The notes under the pieces were generated by a model, which searched no databases, was not told where the DNA came from, and was given only the letters and a program-made list of their open reading frames with translations. Below, piece after piece: positions 46,380 through 57,332 of a stretch of DNA of 64,000 nt. The stretch lies in contig JBAJFE010000004.1 of NCBI GenBank assembly GCA_037903355.1, forward strand, positions 186,001-250,000, written 5' to 3'. The DNA is from Trichuris trichiura (lineage: Eukaryota > Nematoda > Enoplea > Trichinellida > Trichuridae). The translations under genes and the position numbers were made by a program. Each line of letters opens with the position of its first letter. Position 1 is the first letter of the stretch.

Positions 46380-47369
46380 ATGGCTAGCTCGGAAAGCGAA
46401 TCTGTTGATTGTCTTAATGATCCGAACATTTTGCATAGCAACGAGACGGATGACGCATTCGAACCTCTGATTCACTATTTGGCCGACAAGCCTTGGCCTG
46501 TACGCGGACGTATTAATGCTCTGAAGCATGTCCAAATTGACCAACTTACTTTGGAAAGCGAGTTTCGACAGAAAGTGCACGAACTTCAGATGGAGTACGG
46601 TGCGAAGGAAAAGCCTCTGTTAGACAAACGTAGGGATATCATAGACGGGAGTTACCAACCGAGTGCCGGTGAAACTGAGAATTGTGCGGGTGATAGCTTA
46701 GCCGAAGAAATAGATGAACAACTGGAAGAGTACAGACAACAGAATCCCAACATAACGGTGAATGAGGCAGTAGTTGGTATCCCTCTGTTCTGGCTTACGG
46801 CTCTGCGAAACTGCGATGGAATTGCCGAAACGATCACGGTGAAGGATGAAGCAGCCCTTTCGGCTTTGAAAGATATCAGGTGCTCGCTTACAAAGGAGGG
46901 TTTCAATCTTTCATTTTACTTTGCTCCCAATGAGTATTTCACCAACACCGTACTTACCAAGGAGTATCTGTTGAAAATTGAGGTAGACCCAAAGAACCCA
47001 TTGATGTACGATGGACCTGAACTGGTTGGCCGTAAAGGATGCGTCATCGATTGGAAACCGGGCAAGAACTTAACCGTTCGAAATGTTTTTAAAAGAAAGC
47101 AAAAGTCTCAGCGTGCATGCAGGCCAAATATGCATCCAGTTGCGTCTTTCTTCAACTTTTTCGATCCTTCAATTGACCTTCTCCCTGGAGAAGATGCTAC
47201 TGACGAGCAAGAAGAACTATTGTCAGCAGATTTTGACGTTGCGAGAACTTTGCGTGAAGACCTGATTCCTCGTGCAGTGTTGTACTTTACCGGCGAAGCA
47301 ATGGAAGAGGACGAAGATTATGAGGAAGAAGAAGAAAACGAAGAATCTGAAGACTCCGCGCAAGAATAG
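46380..47369 (+). CDS. NAP1/SET family nucleosome assembly protein 1
   Basis: Intronless, 329 aa from the ATG at 46380. It has an N-terminal acidic/Ser stretch, the long dimerisation helix (INALKHVQIDQLTLESEFRQKVHELQMEY...KPLLDKRRDIIDGSY), and the core landmarks IPLFWLTALRN, SFYFAPNEYFTN and VLTKEY. These are followed by CVIDWKPGKNLTVRN, SFFNFFDP, PRAVLYFTGEA and a strongly acidic C-terminus (EEDEDYEEEEENEESED). NAP1 proteins are histone H2A-H2B chaperones. This lies 1.2 kb from a tandem paralogue in the same orientation. AATAAA is at 47416. Confidence 0.93.
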   Translation: MASSESESVDCLNDPNILHSNETDDAFEPLIHYLADKPWPVRGRINALKHVQIDQLTLESEFRQKVHELQMEYGAKEKPLLDKRRDIIDGSYQPSAGETENCAGDSLAEEIDEQLEEYRQQNPNITVNEAVVGIPLFWLTALRNCDGIAETITVKDEAALSALKDIRCSLTKEGFNLSFYFAPNEYFTNTVLTKEYLLKIEVDPKNPLMYDGPELVGRKGCVIDWKPGKNLTVRNVFKRKQKSQRACRPNMHPVASFFNFFDPSIDLLPGEDATDEQEELLSADFDVARTLREDLIPRAVLYFTGEAMEEDEDYEEEEENEESEDSAQE

Positions 47370-47415
47370 GCCATTGCATGCGCTTTGCCCACTAATGAGG
47401 AAGTGGTTCAGTCGA

Positions 47416-47421
47416 AATAAA
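47416..47421 (+). terminator. AATAAA polyadenylation signal
   Basis: Canonical signal 47 bp after the NAP1-like gene 1 stop codon. Confidence 0.55.
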
Positions 47422-48581
47422 TGGTCGATTTCAGGCGTAGTCGAGTAACTCGTATTTTCTCGCATTTTCATTGCTTTTGCATGAGACAGCTCGATTAAAT
47501 AACCTTGAAATAAGGCATTAAGAGCTTGCTGAAATGGTTCCCATTTTTAGTGCGAAAATGCTGCTTCAAAGCTGAACAGCACGTAGAGGCTTTTGTCCAT
47601 TCAACAGCAAATAAATGTAATAACGCCAATGCCAAAAAATTTCTTTGTTGATTTTCCTTAACAGCACAAAATATGAAATGCTTTTACACTGCTTTAGCGC
47701 AAGCGTGAATGGTTCGTCAGCGGCAGTTGCCTTCGCAACAGCACTGCTTTTGATAAGTGTTCGGTAAAAAAAATATCGCAATTTGTTGCGTTCCCATTTT
47801 TGCCAAATGTAATTGTATATCCACCGTTGGAAAAATCTGCGAGCACTTAAAAAACCATTTTCGCAAAGCGTCTGTTTAAAATTTTTTTCACTATTCAGAT
47901 CATGTAAATTGGGCAGTAATTCAGTGTGGTGACTTGATTACGATGAAATTTACTGACTTTACTTGAAAAAAATTTGCCTAAACAGCTGAATGAATGACTT
48001 TTGGTAAACGGTGCTGTTAATGATTTTCAAGTCCGTTAACAAAGTGCAATTTTTTTTATCGCAGCGTAAAAGCTAGCGAGAAATAGGAGGTAAAATATCA
48101 GTGAATTTTAAAATTTTATCAAAAAATAAAACGGCGTTCTAGCTCTTCCAGCGCCACTTTTAAATATCCTTGATGGCGTAAATGAAGCTTAGGTACTAGT
48201 TACAGTAATCTAAAACTGTAAATCCGTTCAAGTAAGCGCCTATGCAATGGACGGGTAGATTTGCTTACTGGAAATTTTTCCCGTGAATTTTCCGCTTTTG
48301 TAGGCTACTCCGATAGTTCAATGTTTCAGTTTGGGTTAATTGTCAGCAGCAAGTCCGTCGCTTGTATTAATCGTTGCTTGCAATTTCTATTTTTTTATTC
48401 CTGCGATATTTTGGCTTTAAAGTACATTCAGCGGGCACATCGCTAGAAATTGCTTGATTTTCCACCTCGTTTGCTTCGTGATCCTATTTTGGGTGTTTCT
48501 TGTGTTTCCATGCGTCAGATATTTACGCGTTTGGAAACTCTATAGGCTAAGCGTTGCTGCTGTTTCAGGTAAAAAGTAACA
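47422..48581. other. spacer between the two NAP1-like genes
   Basis: 1.15 kb without a recognisable exon. A TGTTTCAG acceptor-like site ends at 48568 just before the second start codon. Confidence 0.4.
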
Positions 48582-49586
48582 ATGGAACGACCTGCATCTC
48601 CCGAAAGTGATCCTGTTGCTTTGGAAAGTTCGGATGCTAATCCTATACTTAAGAACCCGGAAGATCTCAAGTTGTACGGCTACCTCGTGAACCAACCTAC
48701 GTCTGTGCTAAAGCGTTTGAACGCGCTTAAACGTATTCAACTGGAACAGCTTCGATATGAGGCAGAATTTTGGTGCGCGGTAGAACGTATCGAAAAGGAG
48801 TTTAATGAAATGCAGGCAGGGTTGCGTGAAAAGCGACGAGCATTGATTGAAGGAAAATATGAGCCCACCGAAGAGGAGGGCACTCCTTGCGATGGAGACT
48901 TTGTTGGTGCCACTTTAGATGCTGACATTTCGCGCTTTAAGCAGTCTCTCTGCTTGGACGAGGAAAAAGCTGTTGTTGGGGTACCGAACTTTTGGCTTAC
49001 CGTACTTCTTAACTGCAACGTTACTGGCAAAACAATCTCCAAGGCGGATGAACATGCCTTAGCATCGCTAGTTGACATCCGTTGCGACTACTTAAGCGAG
49101 CCAAACGGTTTCGTTTTGTCCTTCTATTTTGACAGCAACGACTATTTCTCAAATGAAGTGCTCACGAAGGAGTACCAATTGAACTGCAACTTGAATATGG
49201 AAAATCCGTTCGTTTACGACGGACCGGAAGTAATCAGCCGAAAGGGCTGCGTTATCCAATGGAAGCCAGGAAAGAATTTGACCATAATGGTCAAAGAAAC
49301 GACCAGCAAGGCAAGCCGGAAGCCGAAATTGAAGGAAGTTCGGGTTAGTTCTTTTTTTGACTTTTTCGATCCCTGCTATGACGTGGCGGTTGGTGACGAA
49401 ATTGCGAGTACGGTACGCGATTATTTGTACGAAGATTTCAATATTGCCTTGACTTTACGAGACCAGGTGCTCCGACGAGCTGTTCTCTATTTCACCGGAG
49501 AAGAAGTGAACTACGAGGATAGCGATGCCAGCGAAGAAACGAACCCGGAAATGTCCAGCGATTCCGAGACTAGTCAAAGTGAATGA
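48582..49586 (+). CDS. NAP1/SET family nucleosome assembly protein 2
   Basis: Intronless, 334 aa, clearly a paralogue of the preceding gene. It shares the dimerisation helix (LNALKRIQLEQLRYEAEFW), VPNFWLTVLLN, SFYFDSNDYFSN, VLTKEY, CVIQWKPGKNLTIM, SFFDFFDP and RRAVLYFTGEE. The C-terminal acidic tail is shorter and richer in Ser than in copy 1. It is likely also an H2A-H2B chaperone. The divergence suggests an old duplication with possible tissue or stage specialisation. Confidence 0.93.
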   Translation: MERPASPESDPVALESSDANPILKNPEDLKLYGYLVNQPTSVLKRLNALKRIQLEQLRYEAEFWCAVERIEKEFNEMQAGLREKRRALIEGKYEPTEEEGTPCDGDFVGATLDADISRFKQSLCLDEEKAVVGVPNFWLTVLLNCNVTGKTISKADEHALASLVDIRCDYLSEPNGFVLSFYFDSNDYFSNEVLTKEYQLNCNLNMENPFVYDGPEVISRKGCVIQWKPGKNLTIMVKETTSKASRKPKLKEVRVSSFFDFFDPCYDVAVGDEIASTVRDYLYEDFNIALTLRDQVLRRAVLYFTGEEVNYEDSDASEETNPEMSSDSETSQSE

Positions 49587-50457
49587 ATTAATATGCGCGT
49601 CAATTGTTACTCTGAATTCGCGTAAGAGCTGTCAAACTATACTTCATTCTCAATAATGCCCACTTCGATCATTTACTACTGGAAAAATGGTCTTTTTCTG
49701 CTTCACTTGTCTTCACTAGTATACTGTGTAAAAAATATGTTTAGAAAAGCATATTATTGCTCAAAAATAATGCAGTCTCCAATTGGCTAGCATATGTTAA
49801 CATACATTAAAAATTGTGTTGGTCGATGATATATTGAACCTGCACATCACTTGATGCTAGTCTTGAAATATGAATTCCAACTAACGGAATCATTGAAGTG
49901 CTCTAACCTTGTTAACTTTTATTTGCCAAGTTTAATATGCAAAAATGAGCGTGTTTTAAACTGCAAAAATTCAGTTTAATTTTGGGCATTGGTTTTTGCT
50001 TACATTTAGCCATTTTACTTTGCCGAATAAAGTGGCCAAAGAGTAATTAATTGTGAAATCACTTGCTAGCACGTTTTTATGCGCTCTGAAGACTTCGTGA
50101 AACCTGAACTTACCTGCAAACCGCATTATAGTACATTTCGCCTTTACTGAGACTTGGTCGCTTACTTTCAATTTGGGCATACGCTGAAATGCGTCGTTTC
50201 GTTCATTTTTTATCTCGCTTCTACAGGCTAAGCTTTGACGTAGAATGTAAGTGTTAAGCGGTTTACGCTGTTGACCTGACTGCTAATAGCGATGTTGCCT
50301 AGGTTTAGTGGTTGCAATTTGCTCATTTCATCTCGTTTTGTGAGGACTACTAGTTGTTATTGGAAGCTTTTTTCGAAAGCACCACTTTCCATTACCGCTA
50401 AGCAGCAATCGTTGGTCGGCTGCCAGACCTCAGCTTTAAACGTTGAAACCTGATAGA
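49587..50457. other. intergenic, no gene seen
   Basis: 3' region of NAP1-like gene 2 and 5' region of the zinc transporter. No feature recognised. Confidence 0.4.
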
Positions 50458-53400
50458 ATGGGCACATTCAGTGGGAAGTCATGTCGGCTTCTGGTTATGC
50501 TGGTGTTGACCTTTAGCTTCTTCCTGGTAGAAATTATTTTTGGATACGTCACAAATTCGACCGCACTCGTAGCCGACAGCTTTCACATGTTATCCGACGT
50601 GCTAGCCTTATTCATTGCTTTCGTCTGCATGAAGGTAAGTTTTAAATGCAAATATACCGAATTATATGTATATACATAACATATTTCAAATTGCGCTGCT
50701 TTGGATGACGTATTAATTTGCCGGAACCAGTTTGATCGTTCCAATTTTTTAACATTCTCATCAATCTGTCGGCAATTCGTCAGACGCGTTCAACGCCAAC
50801 CCATTTCCACGTTTCGTAGGCTTGTTTTTGCTTATTGACGGCATTATAAACGTACCTTAATTGTTTTTGCAGATAATCATTTCACCATGGCACATGTGTA
50901 GTAATGGGCAGTTATAATTTCCTAAATTAAGTAGAATCTCTTAATTGCCGCTATTCAGGCGTCACGTAGGCCAACGATACGGCCAGGCTGACTCATTTAT
51001 GTTAGACTTCACAGCTCCACGTAAATAGCGCAGTTAAGATAAAGGTTTTTTATACAGGCGCGTAGTTTCACCAGTATGTACAGACAAAGAGCCTGTCCTT
51101 CTCGTGATGATATATAGATACATATTTAAACAACTTCCTTTGCTCGGCGTACTCTTCTTTTTTATCGCAATAAGGTTGGCGAAATAAGCCTGAAGCAATA
51201 GTGCGACAATGCTTGAACTTGAGCATCGTTAATCGTTTCTCCAAACTGTCTTGTAGTTTTTTTCGTATCGTTTGCAAAGCTTCTGAGCATCTTTGCATTC
51301 TTTTTAAATTTATTATTTGCTGTAAAATCATTTGCTGAAGCGTAGATATCAAAAATGTTTTTTGAGCACCAACTTGACAGTAATTATGTGTATGCAGGTA
51401 GCAAAGCAACTTTTTGGTTCCTTGAAAGGTAGATTCTCCATAATAAACTGACAACCATTAAAAATTATCCCTGCTGATAATTTTTATTTTATCTGCTTAT
51501 TTTTTTGGTATTCCTTAGCCTTTTTTACTTGTTTGCGTTTTGTTTGTTAAACGTACTCTCACGTGCGCATTACAGCTTATTTTGTCTGTGTTGGGTTGTT
51601 TTGCAATAGACTGCTCATTTAGCACGTAATGCGGCCTATATAAATGACACTGCTTTCGTAAAAGGCTCAAAGCGCACCTTGACTTCTAATGAGAAACCGG
51701 ACCAATAGAGAAACGTCACTTTGAATAAAATTAATCATTGCGGAAATATTTGTGCGTTGCTTATTTTTTTCTCCATCATTGGAAGAACTAAATTTCAGGC
51801 GCTTAAAGGTTCTGTTAATGTAAGGGAACTAATGCAAAGTGGCATGCCTTTTATGGTTAAGCGGTGCGTGCGAAAAGATTAATCAGTTTGTCAACCTATG
51901 CGCTATCTGCTTACCGAGAAAAAGCGAATATTGTAAAGCTGAGAATTGCGTAGTAAATGTCTATGTAAGCAAGCGGGAAAACTTCTGCAGCTGCATCCGG
52001 CTTGTTTAAATTTTTATGCTTTGCACAGCTCACATCGCATTCCCTGAGGTCGAAGATCTCAGTTTAACTTTGTTTTGTTTAAGTTTTCACGTCGAAGCCC
52101 GTCTAGTAAGAATACATTTGGTTGGATTCGAGCAGAGGTCTTAGGTGCCCTTGTTAACGCGGTGTTCTTGCTTGCTTTATGCTTCTCAATATTTATCGAA
52201 GGTCTCAAAAGGCTAGTCGAGGTATCATACCTAAACGCTGGCTAATTACGTCATGTACAAAGCGCATATTTACAGCCAGAAGAAATTGAGCATCCATTGC
52301 AAATTCTCATCGTTGGTGTAATTGGATTGATCGTGAATGTAATCGGTATATTCATGTTTCACGGTACCATCACTGTCGTTTAAGTGAAGCTATTGCGGAT
52401 ATTGTAATTCGTCTCTTTAGGGCACGCGTCGTTATCTGGACACGGTCATTCGCACGGCAAACGACTTGTGTCATCGGTGTCCGAGCAGGACGAATTCGAA
52501 GGTTCAATTGAACAATTAAATTCATTGTCGGGAGCACACAATATATCAGTGTTGGCTGACTCCGTCAAAAGCGACGTATTTAACAATGTCACAAATGAGT
52601 CAGCTCGTCGGAAGCGTGATTACAAAGATCCCAAGCTGATTCCGGATGTCACCCACAGAGGTTTGCAGTGCAGTGAACTTTATTGAGTTCAGTTTCCGCT
52701 CTACCGTATGACATTTTAAATTTTCGTTTCAAACGGTTTGGCTTTTCTCGTTTCTTCATTGTAGCAGAGCTGTAGAACGTAGACTGCTTACAAAATCGTT
52801 ATTGACCAATTTGCAAAAGCCATACCGCCTAAACTAAACGGAAAAGGCTGATAGAAGGCTGTTATCGAAGACATCTGATTTTCAAGTACCTTTTTTTCAA
52901 AATTATTTATTGCAGAGATTACCTCTACGCAAATGAATATGCACGGCGTCTTTTTGCACGTTCTTGGGGATGCCTTCGGATCGGTTATAGTTATAGTGAA
53001 TGCAATCATTTGTTGGCAAGTTGACAGCATTACCCTTCGCCGGTATCTCGATCCAAGTCTCAGGTACGCTCAAATTTTGATTAATTGACTCCGTTTAAAA
53101 TTTGATTTTTAGTTTATGCCTCGCACTGATCATAACATGCACAACTGTACCACTGCGTATGCATTGCGCATCTTTTGAGTTGATTGTACGGAAATGCTTT
53201 TGTATTTCAGTGAAGGAGTCAGCTTTGATTTTGCTGCAGACGGTACCAACTCACATCAACGTTGACCAGATCCAACTTAAGTTGCTACATTCGGTCAGTC
53301 CATTTCACTAACTGTAGAGTGGTGAAGAGCGCGCAACGAAATGCTTTGTTTTCTAGATCGACGGTGTACTGGCAGTTCACGAGTTGCACATTTGGCGGTT

Positions 53401-53785
53401 GGCGGGCAATAAGATAATCGCAACGGCGCATATCCATTGCAGAAACTTGGAAGATTACATGAAAATAGCGGAAAAAGTGAAAGAGTTCTTCCATCGCGAG
53501 GGCATACACTCAACTACAATTCAACCTGAATTTGTTGAAGTATGTTTATTTGTTCGTTGTCTTAAAATTATCCTTATTTTTTCTTATCAGCTCGCGGACG
53601 TGAAGGCATCGCAAGAAAAAGTGAGCTGTGCCTTGGAATGCCCTGGTACAAAGAAGGAATGCGCTCCGAGCACTTGCTGCGGTCCGAAGACAAATTCTGC
53701 AGGGGGTTCCCCTTCTCCCGGTGTGTCTCCACCCAATGTATCGAATACCTCTGGAAACTCGAGAAGTCGCCGAAACCGTTCGTGA
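50458..53785 (+). CDS. ZnT1-like zinc efflux transporter (CDF/SLC30 family)
   Basis: Nine exons: 50458..50634, 52084..52221, 52276..52363, 52421..52660, 52916..53063, 53113..53156, 53211..53293, 53357..53539, 53591..53785; 431 aa. TM2 holds the zinc site HMLSD and TM5 holds HVLGD, the paired HxxxD motifs of CDF transporters. Strong ZnT1-type runs are NTFGWIRAEVLGALVNAVFL, LLKESALILLQTVP and ATAHIHC...FFHREGIHSTTIQPEF. The TM4-TM5 loop is His-rich (HGHASLSGHGHSHGK) and the C-terminus has clustered cysteines (CALEC...CCG) as in ZnT1. It would export zinc from the cytosol, like C. elegans cdf-1. Exon 6 is only 44 nt; its GTATGC donor was chosen because it restores the conserved LLKES junction. 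Confidence 0.92.
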
Positions 53786-55679
53786 AGCGGGCATCACTTG
53801 TGTAAGGGTATACGTCGTCTTGCGACTGCCGCGCCACACCGGCTATCTGCGAGGCCATTGCAAATAGAGCATCGTCCAATTTTGTTAACCGTTGTCGAAC
53901 GAATGTATCTTAATTTTTTTTACTGCTCTGTTTTTAATGTCTGCTCATTCTCATAGCGCGTGACTTGAAATGACAAGTTAAGACAAGTTGCTTTTCCGTA
54001 ATTATATTTTTCTCTTAGATATTTCATTGTTCGCAGATAGGTAGCGCAGGATGACTAATACACGCAGCAGCGGTAGTGTAGACTTACTCTCGCAGACAAG
54101 CTTCTTTTACTAGACTTACTTTTCAATAAGGAGTGTAGTGTTCTAGAGAGTGCGGTTAGTACTTTAAGCCGAATTGTGATTCATGTAGGAAATCTTTGTT
54201 TCGACAATTCTTATCCTGCCTATTTTTATCCTTTTCTGGCTAACATGTATTCAAATAGGTTCTTTTCCATGAGGTCATCCTATCTGCCTAAAATTGCTGA
54301 AAGACTATGCGTTGAATTGTAATTTCAACTATGCATTTTTGGGGTTTTTACGTTTGTTGATGGGTTCTTATTTCATTTTCCTGTTTTTAGTTCAAATCTT
54401 TAAGGTTAGCACGTAATGCAAATGTTTTCCTGATTTATTTCAAAGTACGTTGCTATTTTGTGGCCTAATATCAGGTTGGGTCACCTGAAGTTGCCAACAT
54501 GTTGTATTCAACCTGTGTCAAATTTTGGCAACTTCAGGTGACCCAACCTAATAGGTGCATGGCTGACGGTGCTCGTTTCTGCCTAACATGTAATAAATAC
54601 AACTGGCAGAGTTGTTTGATAATTGCTAGAAGAATCAGAGCGAGTAGTTGCTCGTTTAAAAAAATTAAATTTTTCTTAATGACCTGACGGAAAGATCCGC
54701 CTGCATGTACGCGTCGTTGTTTTTTTCATGGGCGGACAAGTTCGGCGAAATTTTACCTCATCATTTGGCTTTATGTTGTAGGTCCAAGCTTGAAGTATTT
54801 TGATAATTTATTTCTATTTCTGTGGGTGTAAACGCAATCACTGGCCAGCTGCAATACTGCCCCACAAATTACTGGTAACACTGAACCTTCGTCCTCTATT
54901 CTAACCGAATAGTGATTGCAAACCACTCAAGATAGGGTATCAATGCTGACGCGTAGTATCAAAGGGAAAATAAAGCAAACAACATTTGTGTATCAGTGTT
55001 CATTCCTTCTATTCTGTGTATCTTCGATGTAAGAAGCTATTAGTGCCATTCGTGAGAACGACAGCTAGTTAATGCTATTCTCAATTGCTCATGACATTTG
55101 AAGCTATTTTTAAGGACGGTTGTTTTTTGCCAGTAATTTGTAACTTCGCTGATAAAGACGGCTATTCCCTTTTTACGAAATTACAGAGCATTGGTATAAC
55201 AATTTTTAAAACTAATTACGTTAAATTATACCTTTCCTTTTCGTGTCGTCTTGTTTTGCTCAATTCTTATTACCGCATTCATAAGTAATAATTTCGCGTA
55301 CTCTGTTGCGTATGGTCTTTTGAAGGGCCCAGTTAGTCCTTTTGCGTGCTTCAGTGAACAACATTACCATTAAGTAGCGGCCAAGCATTTATCGTAAAAC
55401 GAAATAGAAACTGGAATGTGTTGATAAATCTCTGAATTTATTCCAATCTTTTAGACTGACAACAACAGTGGGAAAAGAAAAAAGTATCATCACTTGAGTG
55501 CATTGCAATCTCTCAGAGTTGCTTTCGTCATTTCTATACCTCATCAAGCGTTTCTAGGCAACGATAGATATGCCGTTTGAATTGAATGATCAGCCTATCA
55601 AGTTTGAGCGATTTAAATTTGATCAGACGCTGTCACTGAAAATTAGCATGCGCTTTGTGTGCTCTTTAATCTAAGAATT
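53786..55679. other. intergenic, no gene seen apart from a hairpin
   Basis: 1.9 kb without a convincing gene. It contains the 25-bp hairpin at 54473..54549. Confidence 0.4.
54473..54549. repeat. 25-bp perfect inverted repeat, 27-nt loop
   Basis: AGGTTGGGTCACCTGAAG... at 54473..54497 is the exact reverse complement of 54525..54549. It could be a small MITE, an RNA hairpin or an miRNA-like precursor. The loop is AT-rich and no coding is involved. Confidence 0.75.
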
Positions 55680-55942
55680 CTAGCGGTAACAGATTTGCTT
55701 TACAATAAAGCGTTGTTGAATAGCATAGTTTAAGTTAGCATTTCCGTAAAACTGATTATTTCTTCCTCCAATCGATCGATGCGCTTGAAATAAACCACAA
55801 TAGTTATCAGTCCGCTTTTTCATAGGAGACACGCAATTTAGCAGATTCGCTACTACACGCGATGCACCACTGTATGGCTGGCCTACTTCCAGTTGGGATG
55901 GCGGTAATCTAATCGTGAATAACGTATGATCCTTAATAATCA

Positions 55943-57332
55943 CCTGTAAAAAATCAGCACGTTCTTGTGGGCATTAACTTTTTTGAGTTATTGTCTACCG
56001 CGTGTTTTATTGATAAAAAGTTTTTCCTGTTAACTGTTTGCGAAATACGAACAACCGGACAGTGGCAAACATTTTGGGCAGTGTATTGGACATTTCGATC
56101 CAATCGATGCTGAGATTGTTGTGGGTGAAGCTGATTTGAAAATTTGCGTACGGCTTATACCATTCGCCTCCTCTGCGGAGTATTTTAACTTTGTGATTGG
56201 CAACGAACAATAATCATCCCGCTGTGCATCTTCAAACGCGAATTCTCAACGCGTAGCCGAGTATCTAACCATGGGAGTCGCCTGGCGAAAGGCATACTGC
56301 CACTTTTGGGCCCAGTTCGGGTAGTGGGCTGCAGTGCTCATTTTTGCCGCATTCCTTTGGTGATTCGACGTTACAAAGCTTCAAGCATAATTCTTCAGCC
56401 TAAAAGTCGCAAAATGTTAGGCATTGAAAGTAGTGTATAACCCTGTACCTTCGTAATCCCCTTCTCCTTGTCTAACTTTTCGATTTTACTTGGATAGCGA
56501 ATGGTGGTTTTTGCTGTGCGAGGATAAATTTTGAAATAATAGTTTGTGTCTGGCTTCAATCCGCCAACAGTTACTTGGCGTTGTGGTTCCATCACCAACA
56601 CCTTGAACCAGTTGCGATCCACCATCGTTGAGTTATTGGTGTAGAGCAGCAGCGAACTGGCAACGTCATATTGCTCAAGCAAATCCTCTGGAAATGTCCA
56701 TCGAACGCGCGCTGCCGTGGGGCTAAGTCGCTCAGACCATAGAACTGTAGTAGTCAAGGCGATTTTATCCGCAGAAACTAGAGAATATATGAATGACTTA
56801 AAGAAATGCGGGTAAAGTTCTCGTTTTCTTGCATGACAGAGCGAAATAAAGTGAATATATCAGTGCGTGTTCAAAGGAACTAAGAAGCAAGGCAGTTGAA
56901 CATCTTAATGTATGAATCAACTGCCAATCTTGAAAGGCTTCAAAGTAAAATGCCGTTCCAGAGGATGCGCATTTAGAATGAAAATGGCTCAGCATGAACA
57001 GGTTTCAGCGAGCTAGCTACCTACCATAGCTGAGCGCCAACCTGTCATGCGTGGCCTTTGTCCATTCCGCGGCCGACCTTACCTGCAGTGTTGGAGTTTT
57101 CTTCCCGCTTACGCTGCACATACGGTTCCGCTTTCAACGGTTGAGCTCGAATCAATGTAGCAACGACCGAATTGGACTGGTAATTGGCAACTACATAAAT
57201 TTGGCTTCAAGCTTAACTAAGAGTTCAGAACAACCGGCCATACCCGGAATTTTGTCGTTGACGACGAGATTTGATTTCATAGGCAATGTTCGTACGAGAT
57301 CTTGCCTTGTAAGCAGGCAAAAAGAGAGCAAA
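55943..57332 (-). CDS. fragment of an Ig/FN3 cell-surface or secreted protein
   Basis: Exons whose phases join consistently: 57332..57244, 57204..57083, 56777..56449, 56399..56270, 56188..56049, and one starting at 55943 with an unclear end. The first two give the end of an Ig domain (NSG...VVANYQSNSVVATLI). The third is an FN3 domain with VLWSERLSPTAARVRWTFPE and VGGLKPDTNYYFKIYP. The fourth is a cysteine-rich, EGF-like stretch (ECGKNEHC). The fifth and sixth resemble a second FN3 (NFQISFTHNNLSIDW ... LPPSQLEVGQPYS). The 5' exons, signal peptide and 3' end were not found. One intron would be only 39 bp. Ig plus FN3 suggests adhesion or guidance receptors; the specific family is not recognised. 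Decay into a pseudogene cannot be excluded. Confidence 0.45.

Noticed and set aside
53546..53879. Minus-strand open frames opposite the zinc transporter
   Set aside because: They overlap exons 8-9 of a convincing ZnT1-like gene and are antisense shadows.
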